Notes: generated by a model from the letters alone, not told the origin. DNA of 64,000 bases from Planococcus ruber (GCF_022819085.1 NZ_JALHAG010000001.1:517395-581394); one strand, 5' to 3'; positions 33,308 through 41,893 are shown, counted from the first letter of the stretch. Made by a program: numbers and translations.

Positions 33308-34600
33308 TTGGACAGGTCAGCAATTCAATCGAACAGAGAAACCATTTATTTTACCATCAGCTTAATCTTTAGCATCCTGGTTTATGTATTCGCCATCATT
33401 TCCGTCGTCGGCATTGCCATCGCACTTATTATTTTTGCTTTTATGCTTTTTGCTAACGCGATGATGCTCGGATCCATACGCGGAAACGGCGTGCGGATCC
33501 ACGAACGCCAATTTCCGGATGTCTACGAGAGAGTGCAAATTCTTTCAAAAGAAATGGAGCTTAAGAAAGTTCCGGAAGTTTTTGTGATCCAGTCAGAAGG
33601 TGCATTGAACGCCTTTGCGACCCGCTTTTTCGGGCGCGATATGGTCGTTTTGTATTCGGAAGTGTTTGAACTGGCACGCGAACAGGGACAAGCAGAACTC
33701 GATTTTATCATCGCGCATGAACTGGCACACGTAAAACGCCGCCATGTCTGGAAGAACCTTTTGATTGTGCCAGCCGGGTTTATTCCATTCCTGAGCCAAG
33801 CGTACAGCCGCTCATGTGAATACACGTGCGACCGGCATGCTGCTTTTGCCATTCAGAACGCTGCAGCAGCGAAACGGGCGCTGACGCTTCTTGGCATCGG
33901 CAAAAAAATGTACACCGAAGTCAATGAAGAGGCATACCGCGAACAGATTTCGACCGAATCAAACGGCATCGTCTGGTTGAGCGAAGTGCTTTCTTCGCAC
34001 CCGCTCTTGCCAAAACGCATTCAGGCGATCCAGCAATTTGAAGAGAGCGATTCCCGGGTCTATACCCAGAACACCGGAAGAATTGCTATCGGCGCCGCGC
34101 TGATTTTTGCAGGGATCATGGGCGTTTATTTTGTCAGTATCGCTCTTTTTGCTGGTGGGACCTTGGTCTATTCTCAATTTCTAAGCGGCTTTGATGATGC
34201 ACTTTATAGCGACGAAGGGTTTTCCGTTGAAGGGCAAACAGCGCTTATTGCGGCCGCGGACGAAGGGAATCTCGCTGATGCGGAAGCGGCTATAGCGGAT
34301 GGCGACGATGTGAATGCTGTCGACTCCGGCGGTGCCTCCGCCTTGATGTATGCCGTCTATAACGGCGACAGCGAAATGGCTTCACTCCTCATTGATGCGG
34401 GAGCCGATGTCAATACGGAAGACGATTACGACACAGCAATCGGCACGGCCATCTACTACGAAGACTATGGGATGGCACAGCTACTCTTTGAGAGAGGTGC
34501 GGACCCGACCATTGCAGGAAATGACGGCATGTCAGCCATGGATTATACGGAAGCGTCAACGGAAGCTGAGTTTGCGGATTATTTGACAGCAAATAACTGA
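33308..34600 (+). CDS. M48 family metalloprotease fused to ankyrin repeats
   Basis: Membrane zinc protease of the HtpX/Ste24-like M48 family with an unusual C-terminal ankyrin module. Two N-terminal membrane helices (about 15-60) are followed by the protease domain with HELAH zinc motif (residues 137-141) and a downstream E-x-x-C-D segment (SCEYTCDRHA) supplying the third ligand. After another membrane segment (about 260-290), residues ~315-430 hold about three ankyrin repeats (TALIAAADEGNLADAEAAIADG, ASALMYAVYNGDSEMASLLIDAG). TTG 33308 follows GAAGGGAAGAG; in-frame ATG 33290 is the alternative. Likely membrane protein quality control with the repeats as substrate or partner binder. Confidence 0.88.
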   Translation: MDRSAIQSNRETIYFTISLIFSILVYVFAIISVVGIAIALIIFAFMLFANAMMLGSIRGNGVRIHERQFPDVYERVQILSKEMELKKVPEVFVIQSEGALNAFATRFFGRDMVVLYSEVFELAREQGQAELDFIIAHELAHVKRRHVWKNLLIVPAGFIPFLSQAYSRSCEYTCDRHAAFAIQNAAAAKRALTLLGIGKKMYTEVNEEAYREQISTESNGIVWLSEVLSSHPLLPKRIQAIQQFEESDSRVYTQNTGRIAIGAALIFAGIMGVYFVSIALFAGGTLVYSQFLSGFDDALYSDEGFSVEGQTALIAAADEGNLADAEAAIADGDDVNAVDSGGASALMYAVYNGDSEMASLLIDAGADVNTEDDYDTAIGTAIYYEDYGMAQLLFERGADPTIAGNDGMSAMDYTEASTEAEFADYLTANN

Positions 34601-34633
34601 GTCTGCAAACTTTCTGCAAAATGTGAAAAAAGT

Positions 34634-34664
34634 GAACCTGCCGAAAGATTGGCAGGTTCTTTTT
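34634..34664 (+). terminator. Terminator after the M48-ankyrin gene
   Basis: A 9-bp perfect stem GAACCTGCC/GGCAGGTTC, 8-nt loop, TTTTTG. Confidence 0.9.
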
Positions 34665-34778
34665 GTGCTTAGAATGTGGCATATCTTTAATATAGTGGTA
34701 TACTGTTTAAATGAAAATTGGCAATCAATTTTTAACGAATTAGTCTAAGATCATATAGTTAGTTGAAAGAAGGTTTGA

Positions 34779-35141
34779 GTGATTACACTTTCAATACAGC
34801 AGCGTGAACAGCAGTTTGCTAATTTAGTTCGTGCTTATCGGAAAAAACATGTGGGCAAAGGTCCTGAAAAAATAAAAGTGACGTTTCAAAACAATTGGGC
34901 CATCGCTCATATGAGTGGCAGCCTAAGTCCAGTGGAACATTTTATGATTCAGAACGAAAATGGAAGAGATATGATTCGGCAGGCTCGAACGCAGATGATC
35001 AAGGAGCTGTACAATCAAATTCCCCCCACTGATATGGAAGAATTGGTTGGTGCAAAATTCGAGAAGTTGTTTACAGATATTCATGTCGAGAACGACGAAG
35101 TGATTTCGATATTTGTTTTTGATCAGCCGATTGTTGAGTAG
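34779..35141 (+). CDS. DUF2294 family protein
   Basis: 120 residues, soluble. The pattern QQFANLVRAYRKKHVGKGPEKIKVTF, a following short Trp-Ala strand, and SPVEHFMIQNENGRDMIRQART corresponds to the DUF2294 family of Firmicutes, for which no function is established. GTG 34779 is chosen with GAAAGAAGG upstream. Monocistronic; a TATACT hexamer at 34699-34704 could be its -10, without a clear -35. Confidence 0.8.
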   Translation: MITLSIQQREQQFANLVRAYRKKHVGKGPEKIKVTFQNNWAIAHMSGSLSPVEHFMIQNENGRDMIRQARTQMIKELYNQIPPTDMEELVGAKFEKLFTDIHVENDEVISIFVFDQPIVE

Positions 35142-35203
35142 TTAAAAACGAATTGCATATAAAAAGCGGCGGATTGGGATAAGGTACGCAAGTGCAATTA
35201 ACT

Positions 35204-35250
35204 AACCACCATTCTACAGGTTAACCATACCTGTAGAATGGTGGTTTTTG
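35204..35250 (+). terminator. Long terminator after the DUF2294 gene
   Basis: An 18-bp perfect inverted repeat (35204-35221 with 35229-35246) with a 7-nt loop, followed by TTTTG. It lies 60 nt after the stop. Confidence 0.85.
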
Positions 35251-35329
35251 TATTTTTAGAAGTTCACAATAGACTGACATTAGCAAAGTATTCATGCGGG
35301 GTCGAGTTGAAAAATTGGAGGAATTGGGC

Positions 35330-35944
35330 GTGTTTTGGACGATTTTAATCATTATTGGAGTAACCGCATATGCTGCCAGTGGAGCGCTGGTGGCCATTGA
35401 AGCGGAATTTTCATTTGTTGGCGTATTTGTATTGGGATTAACGACTGCTTTTGGGGGAGGGACGATCCGGAATTTATTGATCGGGGCGCCGGTTTCTGCT
35501 CTATGGGAATCACAGACAATTGCGATTGTGTTTGCGACCCTCGCAATCATTGTCCTATTGCCCTTGAAGTGGACCCAGCACTGGAAAAGGTGGGGACTCT
35601 TATTTGACTCGATTGGACTCGCCACTTTTGCGCTGCAAGGTGCGCTGACGGTAAAACTTGTTGATGGCCATCTCGGTCTCATGCTATTGGCTGCAATGTT
35701 CACGGGACTTGGCGGCGGGATGATCCGCGATCTACTAGCAGGCAAAAAACCGCTCGCGTTAAAAGAAGAGATCCACGCTGTATTGGCGATGTTCTGCGGC
35801 GTTTATGTCTGGCTCGGCTGGACTTCGCCGCTGCTGTTGACCCTTGCTGTTTTCATCGTCGTGGGCATTCGGATGCTAGCAGTAAATTATGGTCTGCGTT
35901 TCATGTTTTTCCGCTTCGGAAGAAAAGCGCAAATCGAGAATTAA
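35330..35944 (+). CDS. Trimeric intracellular cation channel family protein (UPF0126)
   Basis: 204-residue membrane protein with two homologous halves of three helices each, the arrangement of prokaryotic TRIC channels. The paired glycine-rich motifs TTAFGGGTIRNLLIG and FTGLGGGMIRDLLAGKKP each end a first-half helix and are the family signature for the ion pathway. GTG 35330 follows TTGGAGG; the frame extends 12 codons upstream but without a start context. Monocistronic. Conducted ion and physiological role are not deducible. Confidence 0.9.
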   Translation: MFWTILIIIGVTAYAASGALVAIEAEFSFVGVFVLGLTTAFGGGTIRNLLIGAPVSALWESQTIAIVFATLAIIVLLPLKWTQHWKRWGLLFDSIGLATFALQGALTVKLVDGHLGLMLLAAMFTGLGGGMIRDLLAGKKPLALKEEIHAVLAMFCGVYVWLGWTSPLLLTLAVFIVVGIRMLAVNYGLRFMFFRFGRKAQIEN

Positions 35945-36022
35945 CGAAAATAAACCATCGATTTTACCAATGCAAAGTATGCTACCCTTGAGTGAAGAAT
36001 ATGCGAATAAAGGTGGAATCAC

Positions 36023-36793
36023 ATGGAAAGGTCACTTGTCTGCATCACTGCATTTTCCAATAAATTTTGGAAAATTAAAGTGCAAGGGAATATGTTTATC
36101 GTGTCTTACGGAAGAATCGGAACGCAAGGATCCATTAATACAAAAGAGTTTTCTTCGGAAGAACATTGCCTGAGAGAAGCGAATAAGCTGATCCAGTCAA
36201 AACTGAAAAAAGGCTACCGGGACCAGGAAGAGGAAAGCGGTCAAGCCATGCAAATGACTGAAGCGGAATTTTGGCGGCTAATCGATGCCGCCCGCCAAAG
36301 GGGCGACTACATGGAAGAACAGCTCGAATGGCTCACAGCGTATTTGTCGAGAAAATCCATCCATGAAATCGTTCATTTTGATATTCAATTTAATCGGGTT
36401 TATCAAAAATCGTATACGTCCGATTTGTGGGCTGCAGCCTACATCATTATGGGCGGCTGTTCAGACGATTCCTTCGATTATTTTCGCGCCTGGCTCGTGT
36501 TCTTAGGGAAAGATTCGTACGAAAAGGCGTTGGCCGATCCTGAGAGCATCATGCCTTATTTGGGAAAAGAAGAAGATGTACCGGAGTTTGAAGATTTGCT
36601 GACGTGCGCGACGATTGCGTTTGAAGAAAAGACGGGGCTTGAGCAAGAGGATTACCTCGAGATCTATTATTCGCTGGCAGATGAAAAGCCGGATCCGGAA
36701 ATCGACTTTGACTGGGATGAAGATGACGAAGAAACCTTGAGCCGCAAGTTTCCGAAGCTATGGGCGAAATACGGGGAATATCCTTTAGGATAA
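36023..36793 (+). CDS. WGR-DUF4240 two-domain protein
   Basis: 256 residues. The N-terminal ~75 residues form a WGR-like domain (KFWKIKVQG, SYGRIGTQGSINTKEFSSEEHCLREANKLI), a nucleic-acid-associated module known from PARPs and bacterial regulators. The remainder, starting MTEAEFWRLIDAARQ, is a DUF4240 domain with AAAYIIMGGCSDDSFDYFRAWLV. DUF4240 has no established activity. The C-terminus is very acidic. AAAGGTGG precedes ATG 36023. The combination suggests a DNA- or stress-related role, but this is inference. Confidence 0.82.
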   Translation: MERSLVCITAFSNKFWKIKVQGNMFIVSYGRIGTQGSINTKEFSSEEHCLREANKLIQSKLKKGYRDQEEESGQAMQMTEAEFWRLIDAARQRGDYMEEQLEWLTAYLSRKSIHEIVHFDIQFNRVYQKSYTSDLWAAAYIIMGGCSDDSFDYFRAWLVFLGKDSYEKALADPESIMPYLGKEEDVPEFEDLLTCATIAFEEKTGLEQEDYLEIYYSLADEKPDPEIDFDWDEDDEETLSRKFPKLWAKYGEYPLG

Positions 36794-36841
36794 TACGGTC
36801 GAGCTGCTGATTGGAATTCATAAAAAGAAAAACAGTTTATA

Positions 36842-36889
36842 AACAAAGTCAAAAAACCTCCGGTGTTCTGGAGGTTTTTTAACTTTGTT
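36842..36889. terminator. Bidirectional terminator between the WGR gene and the Gfo/Idh cluster
   Basis: AAAAAACCTCC/GGAGGTTTTTT with 8-nt loop, extended outward by AACAAAGT/ACTTTGTT. Confidence 0.88.
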
Positions 36890-36977
36890 GAAATAGATGC
36901 ACCATTCATAGAATGAAGGGCCTGCACCATGAAAAATCTTTTTTCTTCAAATAGGGTCAACCCTTAATCATTCTGTC

Positions 36978-38087
36978 TTATGCTTCCGCTTGGTTAAATA
37001 CTTTGCCGTTCAAAGGCGCTGCATCCGGTTTCTCGCAGCTGCTTTCCATTTCGTAATAAACGCCTTTCTGCGAAGAAATCAGGAAACCGTGCATCGCTTC
37101 CAGCACATGCATCGAAAGCTTTCCGCTCGCCCGGTGCTTCTGTCCGTTCAAAATAGCGTCGGCCATGTCCGCGACACCGAGCCCGCGTTCGTTTTCCTGC
37201 AAATCAGAAACCAGCGGAATGTCGGTGAAATTCTCTTCCCCTTTTTTCCGTATCCGCACTGGGCCGCCGAAGGTGTTCGGATCCGGAACGAGCAGGGTGC
37301 CTTCGCTGCCGTAGATTTCAATGGGTGGAAGGGAAGAGCCCCCAAACGCATCAAAACTTGATATCAGCGTACCGATTGCGCCGGATGCAAAATCAATCGT
37401 CCCGGCTATATGGGTTTCAGTCGAAACGGTGATTTTCTGTCCGGCGTTTGGTTCGCTGGTGACGGTTCGTTCCGGATAGCTGATGCGGGCGGATCCCGCA
37501 ATTCGTTTGATCGGGCCAAGAAGGGCAATCAAAGCGGTCAGGTAATAGGGGCCCATGTCAAATAGCGGACCGCCGCCTTTTTCGTAATAGAAAGCGGGAT
37601 TCGGATGCCAATGCTCGTGCCCGCGTCCGATGACAAAAGCCGACGCGCCGATCGGAACGCCAATTTCTCCGTTTTCAATCAGCTGAAGAGCGGTCTGGAT
37701 GCCGGCCCCCAAAAAAGTGTCCGGGGCGCTTCCGACAGCCAACCCTTTTTCAGCGGCTTTGGCTAACACGCGTTTTGCATCTTCGAGATCGATCGCCAAT
37801 GGTTTTTCGACATATACATGTTTGCCGGCCTCCAAGATTTGAAGCGAAACTTCCGCATGGACTTTCGGCAGCGTTAAATTGATGACCATATCGATTTCTG
37901 GATCATCCAGCAATTCCTGGACGCTGCAAGCTTTCGGAATTCCGAACTGTTTGGCTTGCGATCGAGCGCGTTCTAAATCCAGATCTGCACAAGCTGCTAA
38001 CGTTAAATGGTTGTAAGCCGGGATATTTTCCATGTAAATGGAGCTTATGTATCCGCAGCCGATAATGCCGACCGTAAATGGCTTCAT
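36978..38087 (-). CDS. Gfo/Idh/MocA family oxidoreductase (first copy)
   Basis: 369-residue NAD(P)-dependent sugar or inositol dehydrogenase-like protein. The Rossmann motif GIIGCGYIS is at residues 8-16, EKPLAI (catalytic Lys of the EKP motif) near 95-100, and a GGGPLFDMGPYYL segment near 180 carries the conserved D-x-G-x-H/Y-x active-site region. GAGGAGGAACAGG precedes ATG 38087. It is last in a three-gene unit with a ThuA protein and another Gfo/Idh enzyme, implying successive oxidation and reduction of a sugar. Substrate unknown. Confidence 0.9.
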   Translation of the reverse strand: MKPFTVGIIGCGYISSIYMENIPAYNHLTLAACADLDLERARSQAKQFGIPKACSVQELLDDPEIDMVINLTLPKVHAEVSLQILEAGKHVYVEKPLAIDLEDAKRVLAKAAEKGLAVGSAPDTFLGAGIQTALQLIENGEIGVPIGASAFVIGRGHEHWHPNPAFYYEKGGGPLFDMGPYYLTALIALLGPIKRIAGSARISYPERTVTSEPNAGQKITVSTETHIAGTIDFASGAIGTLISSFDAFGGSSLPPIEIYGSEGTLLVPDPNTFGGPVRIRKKGEENFTDIPLVSDLQENERGLGVADMADAILNGQKHRASGKLSMHVLEAMHGFLISSQKGVYYEMESSCEKPDAAPLNGKVFNQAEA

Positions 38088-38104
38088 CCTGTTCCTCCTC
38101 GATG

Positions 38105-38848
38105 TTATTGGCTGTCGCCCATACCGGTATAAATTTGAGTATTATCAAAAGCATTCCGATTTTGATGATTCGGTTCACCGTAAAGCTCTTTTCCTTCTGC
38201 GGCCCATAAAAATCCTCTTTTCATAATAAATGAAACTTCAGGCATCGCCACGATATCCGCTGCGTGCCCAAGCGAATTGTAGAATACGCGCCCGACACCC
38301 CACCGCTTCGTCCAGACCACTGGCATATCTACGGCTTTATTCAGGACATGCGGCCCGTGAGCTACCGGAAAGCGGGTAGTGGCCAGCACTTCGACGGCCG
38401 GGTCGACATGCAGGTAGTATTGTTCGCTGATGACTTTGAAATCGTCAAGGCCTTCTAAGATCGGACTCGAAGATTGCTTAATATTGACGGTATACTCAAT
38501 GCCGTCATTTCCTGGATGAGCCACCCAATTGCCGCCGGTCATAAACTGCCAGTCCACATTTTTCCGGAAAGAATCACACATGCCCCCGTGGCTTCCAGCG
38601 AGCCCGACACCGCTAATGACCGCTTCCGATACATTCCGCACATATTGAGGGTCGATTTCTCCCATCGTCCAATGGGGCACAATCAAGTGAAGCGCTTTCA
38701 ATTTTTCGGGATCTGCATAGGCTTCCAGTGAATCGGAAATCTCCACTTCGAACCCTTCCGAAACAAGCAGTTCTTTATAGATACCTGCAACTTGCTCGGG
38801 TTCATGGCCATCCCAGCCGCCCTGCACAATCAATGCTTTTTTCTTCAA
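38105..38848 (-). CDS. ThuA domain protein (class I glutamine amidotransferase-like fold)
   Basis: 247 residues of the ThuA family, linked to trehalose or disaccharide utilisation through 3-keto-sugar metabolism. GWDGHEPEQVAGIYKELL, LIVPHWTMGEI and a glycine-rich AGSHGGMCDSFR turn characterise the family, as do the late conserved histidines. The neighbours are two Gfo/Idh dehydrogenases; this ThuA-dehydrogenase pairing is typical for keto-glycoside pathways. Gap to the next gene is 17 nt, so it is co-transcribed. Confidence 0.88.
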   Translation of the reverse strand: MKKKALIVQGGWDGHEPEQVAGIYKELLVSEGFEVEISDSLEAYADPEKLKALHLIVPHWTMGEIDPQYVRNVSEAVISGVGLAGSHGGMCDSFRKNVDWQFMTGGNWVAHPGNDGIEYTVNIKQSSSPILEGLDDFKVISEQYYLHVDPAVEVLATTRFPVAHGPHVLNKAVDMPVVWTKRWGVGRVFYNSLGHAADIVAMPEVSFIMKRGFLWAAEGKELYGEPNHQNRNAFDNTQIYTGMGDSQ

Positions 38849-38881
38849 AGTTGTTCACTCCTGACTGATAAATTACTTCTG

Positions 38882-40042
38882 TTAAAGGCTTGCCACGTCA
38901 ATCCATGTTCTTTCTTTTATTGATTGTTCCACCGCTTCGAGCACTTGCTGGCATTTAACCCCATCGTGAAAGTTTGGGGAAGGCAGCCGATCCTCTTGAA
39001 TGGCATCCAGAAATTCAACAAAAGCATGGGTGAAGGTATGCTCATATCCGATCGGATGCCCCGTTGGCCACCATACGCCTGAATACGCATGGGCTGAATC
39101 GGTTGCGAGCACGCGGCGGAATCCCTGGACATCTTCCAGGTCATCAGTGAAATACACCTGCAGCTCATTCATGCGCTCAAAGTCGAAAATGACGCTGCCT
39201 TTGGAACCGTTGATCTCAAATGAATTGGTGCTGCGATGGCCGCTCGCAAAGCGGGTCGCTTCAAAACTGCCGAGTGCGCCGTTTGCAAAACGCGCCATAA
39301 ATAGCGTGGCATCATCCACCGTGACCGGTCCTTTTTCTGCTGCTGCGCCGCTTGTCGCAGATAGACCGCCTGAGTCGCTTGGCAGCGGCCGTTCCTTGAT
39401 GAAGGTTTCGCTCATGCCGATGACTTCTGCCATATCGCCGATGAGGTAATGCGCCATGTCGATGAGATGGGCTCCTAAATCTCCGTGTGCGCCGGAACCG
39501 GCGATTTCCTGCTGAAGGCGCCAAGCAAGAGGGAAGTCCGGATCAACCAGCCAGTCTTGCAGAAACCACCCCCGGAAATGATAAATATCGCCTAACCGCC
39601 CTTCGTCGATCAATTTCTTCGCAAGGATCACTGCAGGGGCAAACCGGTAATTGAAGCCGACCATGTGCTTTATGCCTGCACTTTCGGCCGCTTCGAGCAT
39701 TTCACGGGAATCCGCCAATGAAAGGGCCAGCGGTTTTTCACAATACAAATGTTTGCCGGCCTGAGCTGCAGCTATCGCAATTTCTTTATGGGCATTGCTC
39801 GGGGCATTGATATCAATCACGTCAATGTCTTCCCGGGAAACAAGTGTTTTCCAATCAGAGCTGGATTCCGCCCAACCAAATTGGTGAGCAGCGGATGCGA
39901 CTGCCTCTCTATTTCGTCCGCAAATCACTTTCATCGCAGGGTGGAGGCGGTCGGGAAAGAACATCGGCAGCGCACGGTATGCATTGCTATGTGCTTTCCC
40001 CATGAATTTATAGCCGACCATCCCAATATTCAACTTCTTCAT
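38882..40042 (-). CDS. Gfo/Idh/MocA family oxidoreductase (second copy)
   Basis: 386 residues; first gene of the sugar cluster. Rossmann GMVGYKFMGKAHSNAY (GxxGxxxxGxAH) lies at the N-terminus, CEKPLALS (EKP motif) near 95-102, and GAHGDLGAHLIDMAHYL near 175-190 holds the active-site Asp and His. ATG 40042 has GGGAGATGTG upstream; five extra codons precede it in frame. It is clearly a different subfamily from the first copy, as the two share only scattered motifs, so they probably perform distinct redox steps. Confidence 0.9.
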   Translation of the reverse strand: MKKLNIGMVGYKFMGKAHSNAYRALPMFFPDRLHPAMKVICGRNREAVASAAHQFGWAESSSDWKTLVSREDIDVIDINAPSNAHKEIAIAAAQAGKHLYCEKPLALSLADSREMLEAAESAGIKHMVGFNYRFAPAVILAKKLIDEGRLGDIYHFRGWFLQDWLVDPDFPLAWRLQQEIAGSGAHGDLGAHLIDMAHYLIGDMAEVIGMSETFIKERPLPSDSGGLSATSGAAAEKGPVTVDDATLFMARFANGALGSFEATRFASGHRSTNSFEINGSKGSVIFDFERMNELQVYFTDDLEDVQGFRRVLATDSAHAYSGVWWPTGHPIGYEHTFTHAFVEFLDAIQEDRLPSPNFHDGVKCQQVLEAVEQSIKERTWIDVASL

Positions 40043-40058
40043 TTGCACATCTCCCATC

Positions 40059-40079
40059 TTTGTTCAATTGTTAAACAAA
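40059..40079 (-). promoter_or_regulatory. Candidate operator of the sugar cluster
   Basis: A 21-bp imperfect palindrome (TTTGTTCAAT and GTTAAACAAA arms around one T) lies between the promoter and the first gene, a typical roadblock or repressor position. No cognate regulator is in the window. Confidence 0.4.
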
Positions 40080-40088
40080 CACAGTTTC

Positions 40089-40117
40089 ATTGTGCTGAAA
40101 AGTTAATATTCTGTCAA
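40089..40117 (-). promoter_or_regulatory. Candidate sigma-A promoter of the sugar cluster
   Basis: On the minus strand consensus TTGACA (40117-40112), 17 bp, CACAAT (40094-40089). Confidence 0.55.
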
Positions 40118-40157
40118 ATTTTAATTCATAAGTTGTTTATTTGAATAGTTTTTTAAA

Positions 40158-40190
40158 TTGATTGCGAACGTATGTTCCTTATGTTACTAT
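40158..40190 (+). promoter_or_regulatory. Promoter with perfect LexA (SOS) box before the DUF1643-like gene
   Basis: CGAACGTATGTTCC (40165-40178) fits the Bacillus LexA/DinR consensus CGAACRNRYGTTYC at every position. It fills the spacer between TTGATT (40158-40163) and TATGTT (40180-40185, 16-bp spacing), the usual arrangement for SOS repression. The gene start is about 100 bp downstream. Confidence 0.75.
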
Positions 40191-40281
40191 GAACTTACTT
40201 ACATATCAGATGGCAGATTCCGTTGCTGGCCATTCAAAAGACGCTTCTTCAATTAAGAAAATAAAGTTGGGGAGGAATTAG

Positions 40282-40947
40282 ATGTTTCTGTCAGGAAAAG
40301 AGTTGGAGTCCATTTATTCGACTGAAGGAACTTTCTATGATTTGGAGGTGGATGGCCAGCGCCGCCTTTGCCGGAGCCTTGCAGCAATCCGCAGAAGGAA
40401 TAGGGAAGTGGAGCGGGTAAATGCCTTACTGGTGCTGTTGAATCCGGGGAAGAGCCTGCCGCTTTCAGGAGTAGAATCGATTCCGGTATTTCGCGGGAAA
40501 GTGGAGATGTCTCCATTGGTTCCGGCTGTTCCCGATAATTCGCTGCATCAGCTGATGCGGCTAATGGAGCGAATGGACTGGGACGGGATCAACGTCATCA
40601 ATCTGACGGACATAAGAACAGGGAAGTTTGAAGAGTATTGGGAAACGCAGCAGTTGATGGGTCAACAGGAAGATAACCGCCATACTATTTTTTCGAGCGG
40701 CCGGCAACATGAGCTGCAAAATCAGTTGAAGCAGGCAGATGCGGTCATTGCGGGATGGGGAACCAAATCGGCAATCGTTCCGCAAGCTTCGGAAGCCTAT
40801 CGAATATTAGCGGCACACGGAAATGTACAGGGGCTCGCCTATAAGAAACAGCCGCTTTACTACCATCCATTCCCGTGGATACAGAATAAATGCGTGAAAT
40901 GGCTCGACGACATGGAAAGTCAATTGAAGCAAGCAGCCCATGTGTAG
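40282..40947 (+). CDS. DUF1643-like protein, predicted SOS-inducible
   Basis: 221 residues, soluble. The pattern resembles DUF1643: an early RRRLCRSL-like basic stretch, ALLVLLNPGKSLPL (LNPS-type loop), INVINLTDIRTGKF (NLF-type strand) and ADAVIAGWGTKSA (AWG-type loop) near the end. The function of this family is not established. AGTTGGGGAGGAATTAG precedes ATG 40282. Its only visible promoter has a perfect LexA box, so it is expected to be induced by DNA damage. It stands alone between the divergent sugar cluster and a bidirectional terminator. Confidence 0.78.
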   Translation: MFLSGKELESIYSTEGTFYDLEVDGQRRLCRSLAAIRRRNREVERVNALLVLLNPGKSLPLSGVESIPVFRGKVEMSPLVPAVPDNSLHQLMRLMERMDWDGINVINLTDIRTGKFEEYWETQQLMGQQEDNRHTIFSSGRQHELQNQLKQADAVIAGWGTKSAIVPQASEAYRILAAHGNVQGLAYKKQPLYYHPFPWIQNKCVKWLDDMESQLKQAAHV

Positions 40948-40985
40948 CTGTTAATATTCTTTGCACAGCGCCATCTTAAAAAATA

Positions 40986-41013
40986 AAAAAAACGCCCAGC
41001 TGGCGTTTTTTTT
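40986..41013. terminator. Bidirectional terminator between the DUF1643-like and BI-1 genes
   Basis: AAAAAACGCC / GGCGTTTTTTTT with a CAGCT loop. Confidence 0.85.
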
Positions 41014-41746
41014 ATCGGCTCCGGATTTTCGATAAAAGCCGAAGAATTTCGAGGTACAGCCAGATGAGCGTCACAAGTAAGCCAAATGCCCCGTACCATT
41101 CAAAGTATTTCGGCACGCGTTTGGCTGCTGCATTTTCGATGTAGTCAAAATCCAGCACGAGGTTTAATGCAGCAATAATGACAATTACAGCACTGATCGC
41201 AATGCCGATCGGGCTTGCTTCGTGCAGGTACGGGATTTGAAAACCGAAAAAACTGCCGATGAAGGAAATTAGGTAAACGACAAAGACTGCGCCGGTAGCC
41301 GCAAAGACCCCAAGCCTGAAATTCTGAGTGACTTTGATCAAACCGGATTTATAAGCGATTAATAAGCTCAATAACACCCCGATGGTTAATAGCACAGCCT
41401 GGAACACGATTCCGCCAAATTGGACTTCGTACTGAGCGGAAATCGCTCCGATGAACAGGCCTTCCAATAATGCATAGATCGGTGCGGTGATCGGAGAAGT
41501 CTTAGGAACGAAAATGGTAATTAAAGCTGTGATAAAGCCGCCAATCGCCCCAATCAGGATTAACGGAGTTGCACTTGCCGGATCGTGGAGAAATTGATTC
41601 CATGAATAGACACACGTAGCCAACACCAAAAGCAGGAGAATGAAGGTTTTATTGACCGTCCCTTGAATCGTCATCAACCGGCCATTATCCTTTGAAGTGG
41701 TGCGGATAAATTTGTCATCTTTTAAACTTGGATTGCCGCTTCTCAT
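41012..41746 (-). CDS. Bax inhibitor-1/YccA family membrane protein
   Basis: 244 residues with seven hydrophobic helices after a ~25-residue polar N-terminus. The late ALNLVLDFDYIENAAAKRVPKYFEWYGAFGLLVTLIWLYLEILRLL region carries the conserved D-F-D-x-I-E motif of the BI-1 (TMBIM) calcium-leak channel family. TAGGAGGATAAC precedes ATG 41746. Bacterial members have been reported as pH-sensitive Ca2+ leak channels; the role here is unproven. It lies between two genes with LexA-type sites but shows none itself. Confidence 0.9.
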   Translation of the reverse strand: MRSGNPSLKDDKFIRTTSKDNGRLMTIQGTVNKTFILLLLVLATCVYSWNQFLHDPASATPLILIGAIGGFITALITIFVPKTSPITAPIYALLEGLFIGAISAQYEVQFGGIVFQAVLLTIGVLLSLLIAYKSGLIKVTQNFRLGVFAATGAVFVVYLISFIGSFFGFQIPYLHEASPIGIAISAVIVIIAALNLVLDFDYIENAAAKRVPKYFEWYGAFGLLVTLIWLYLEILRLLSKIRSR

Positions 41747-41839
41747 GTTATCCTCCTATCTAAAATTGTACTCAGAGTCCATTATATCTTTTAATCGTCA
41801 AACCCTGTTAATGAAAGCTGCTTTTTGAATGGTGCTGAA

Positions 41840-41883
41840 AAGAAAGAAACCCATCACCTTGCCGCAATGGGCAAATGATGGGG
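41840..41883 (-). terminator. Terminator after the DNA alkylation repair gene
   Basis: On the minus strand CCCATCA...TGATGGG with an inner TTGCC/GGCAA pair, followed by TTTCTTTC. Confidence 0.65.
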
Positions 41884-41893
41884 AAGGCGAGTG

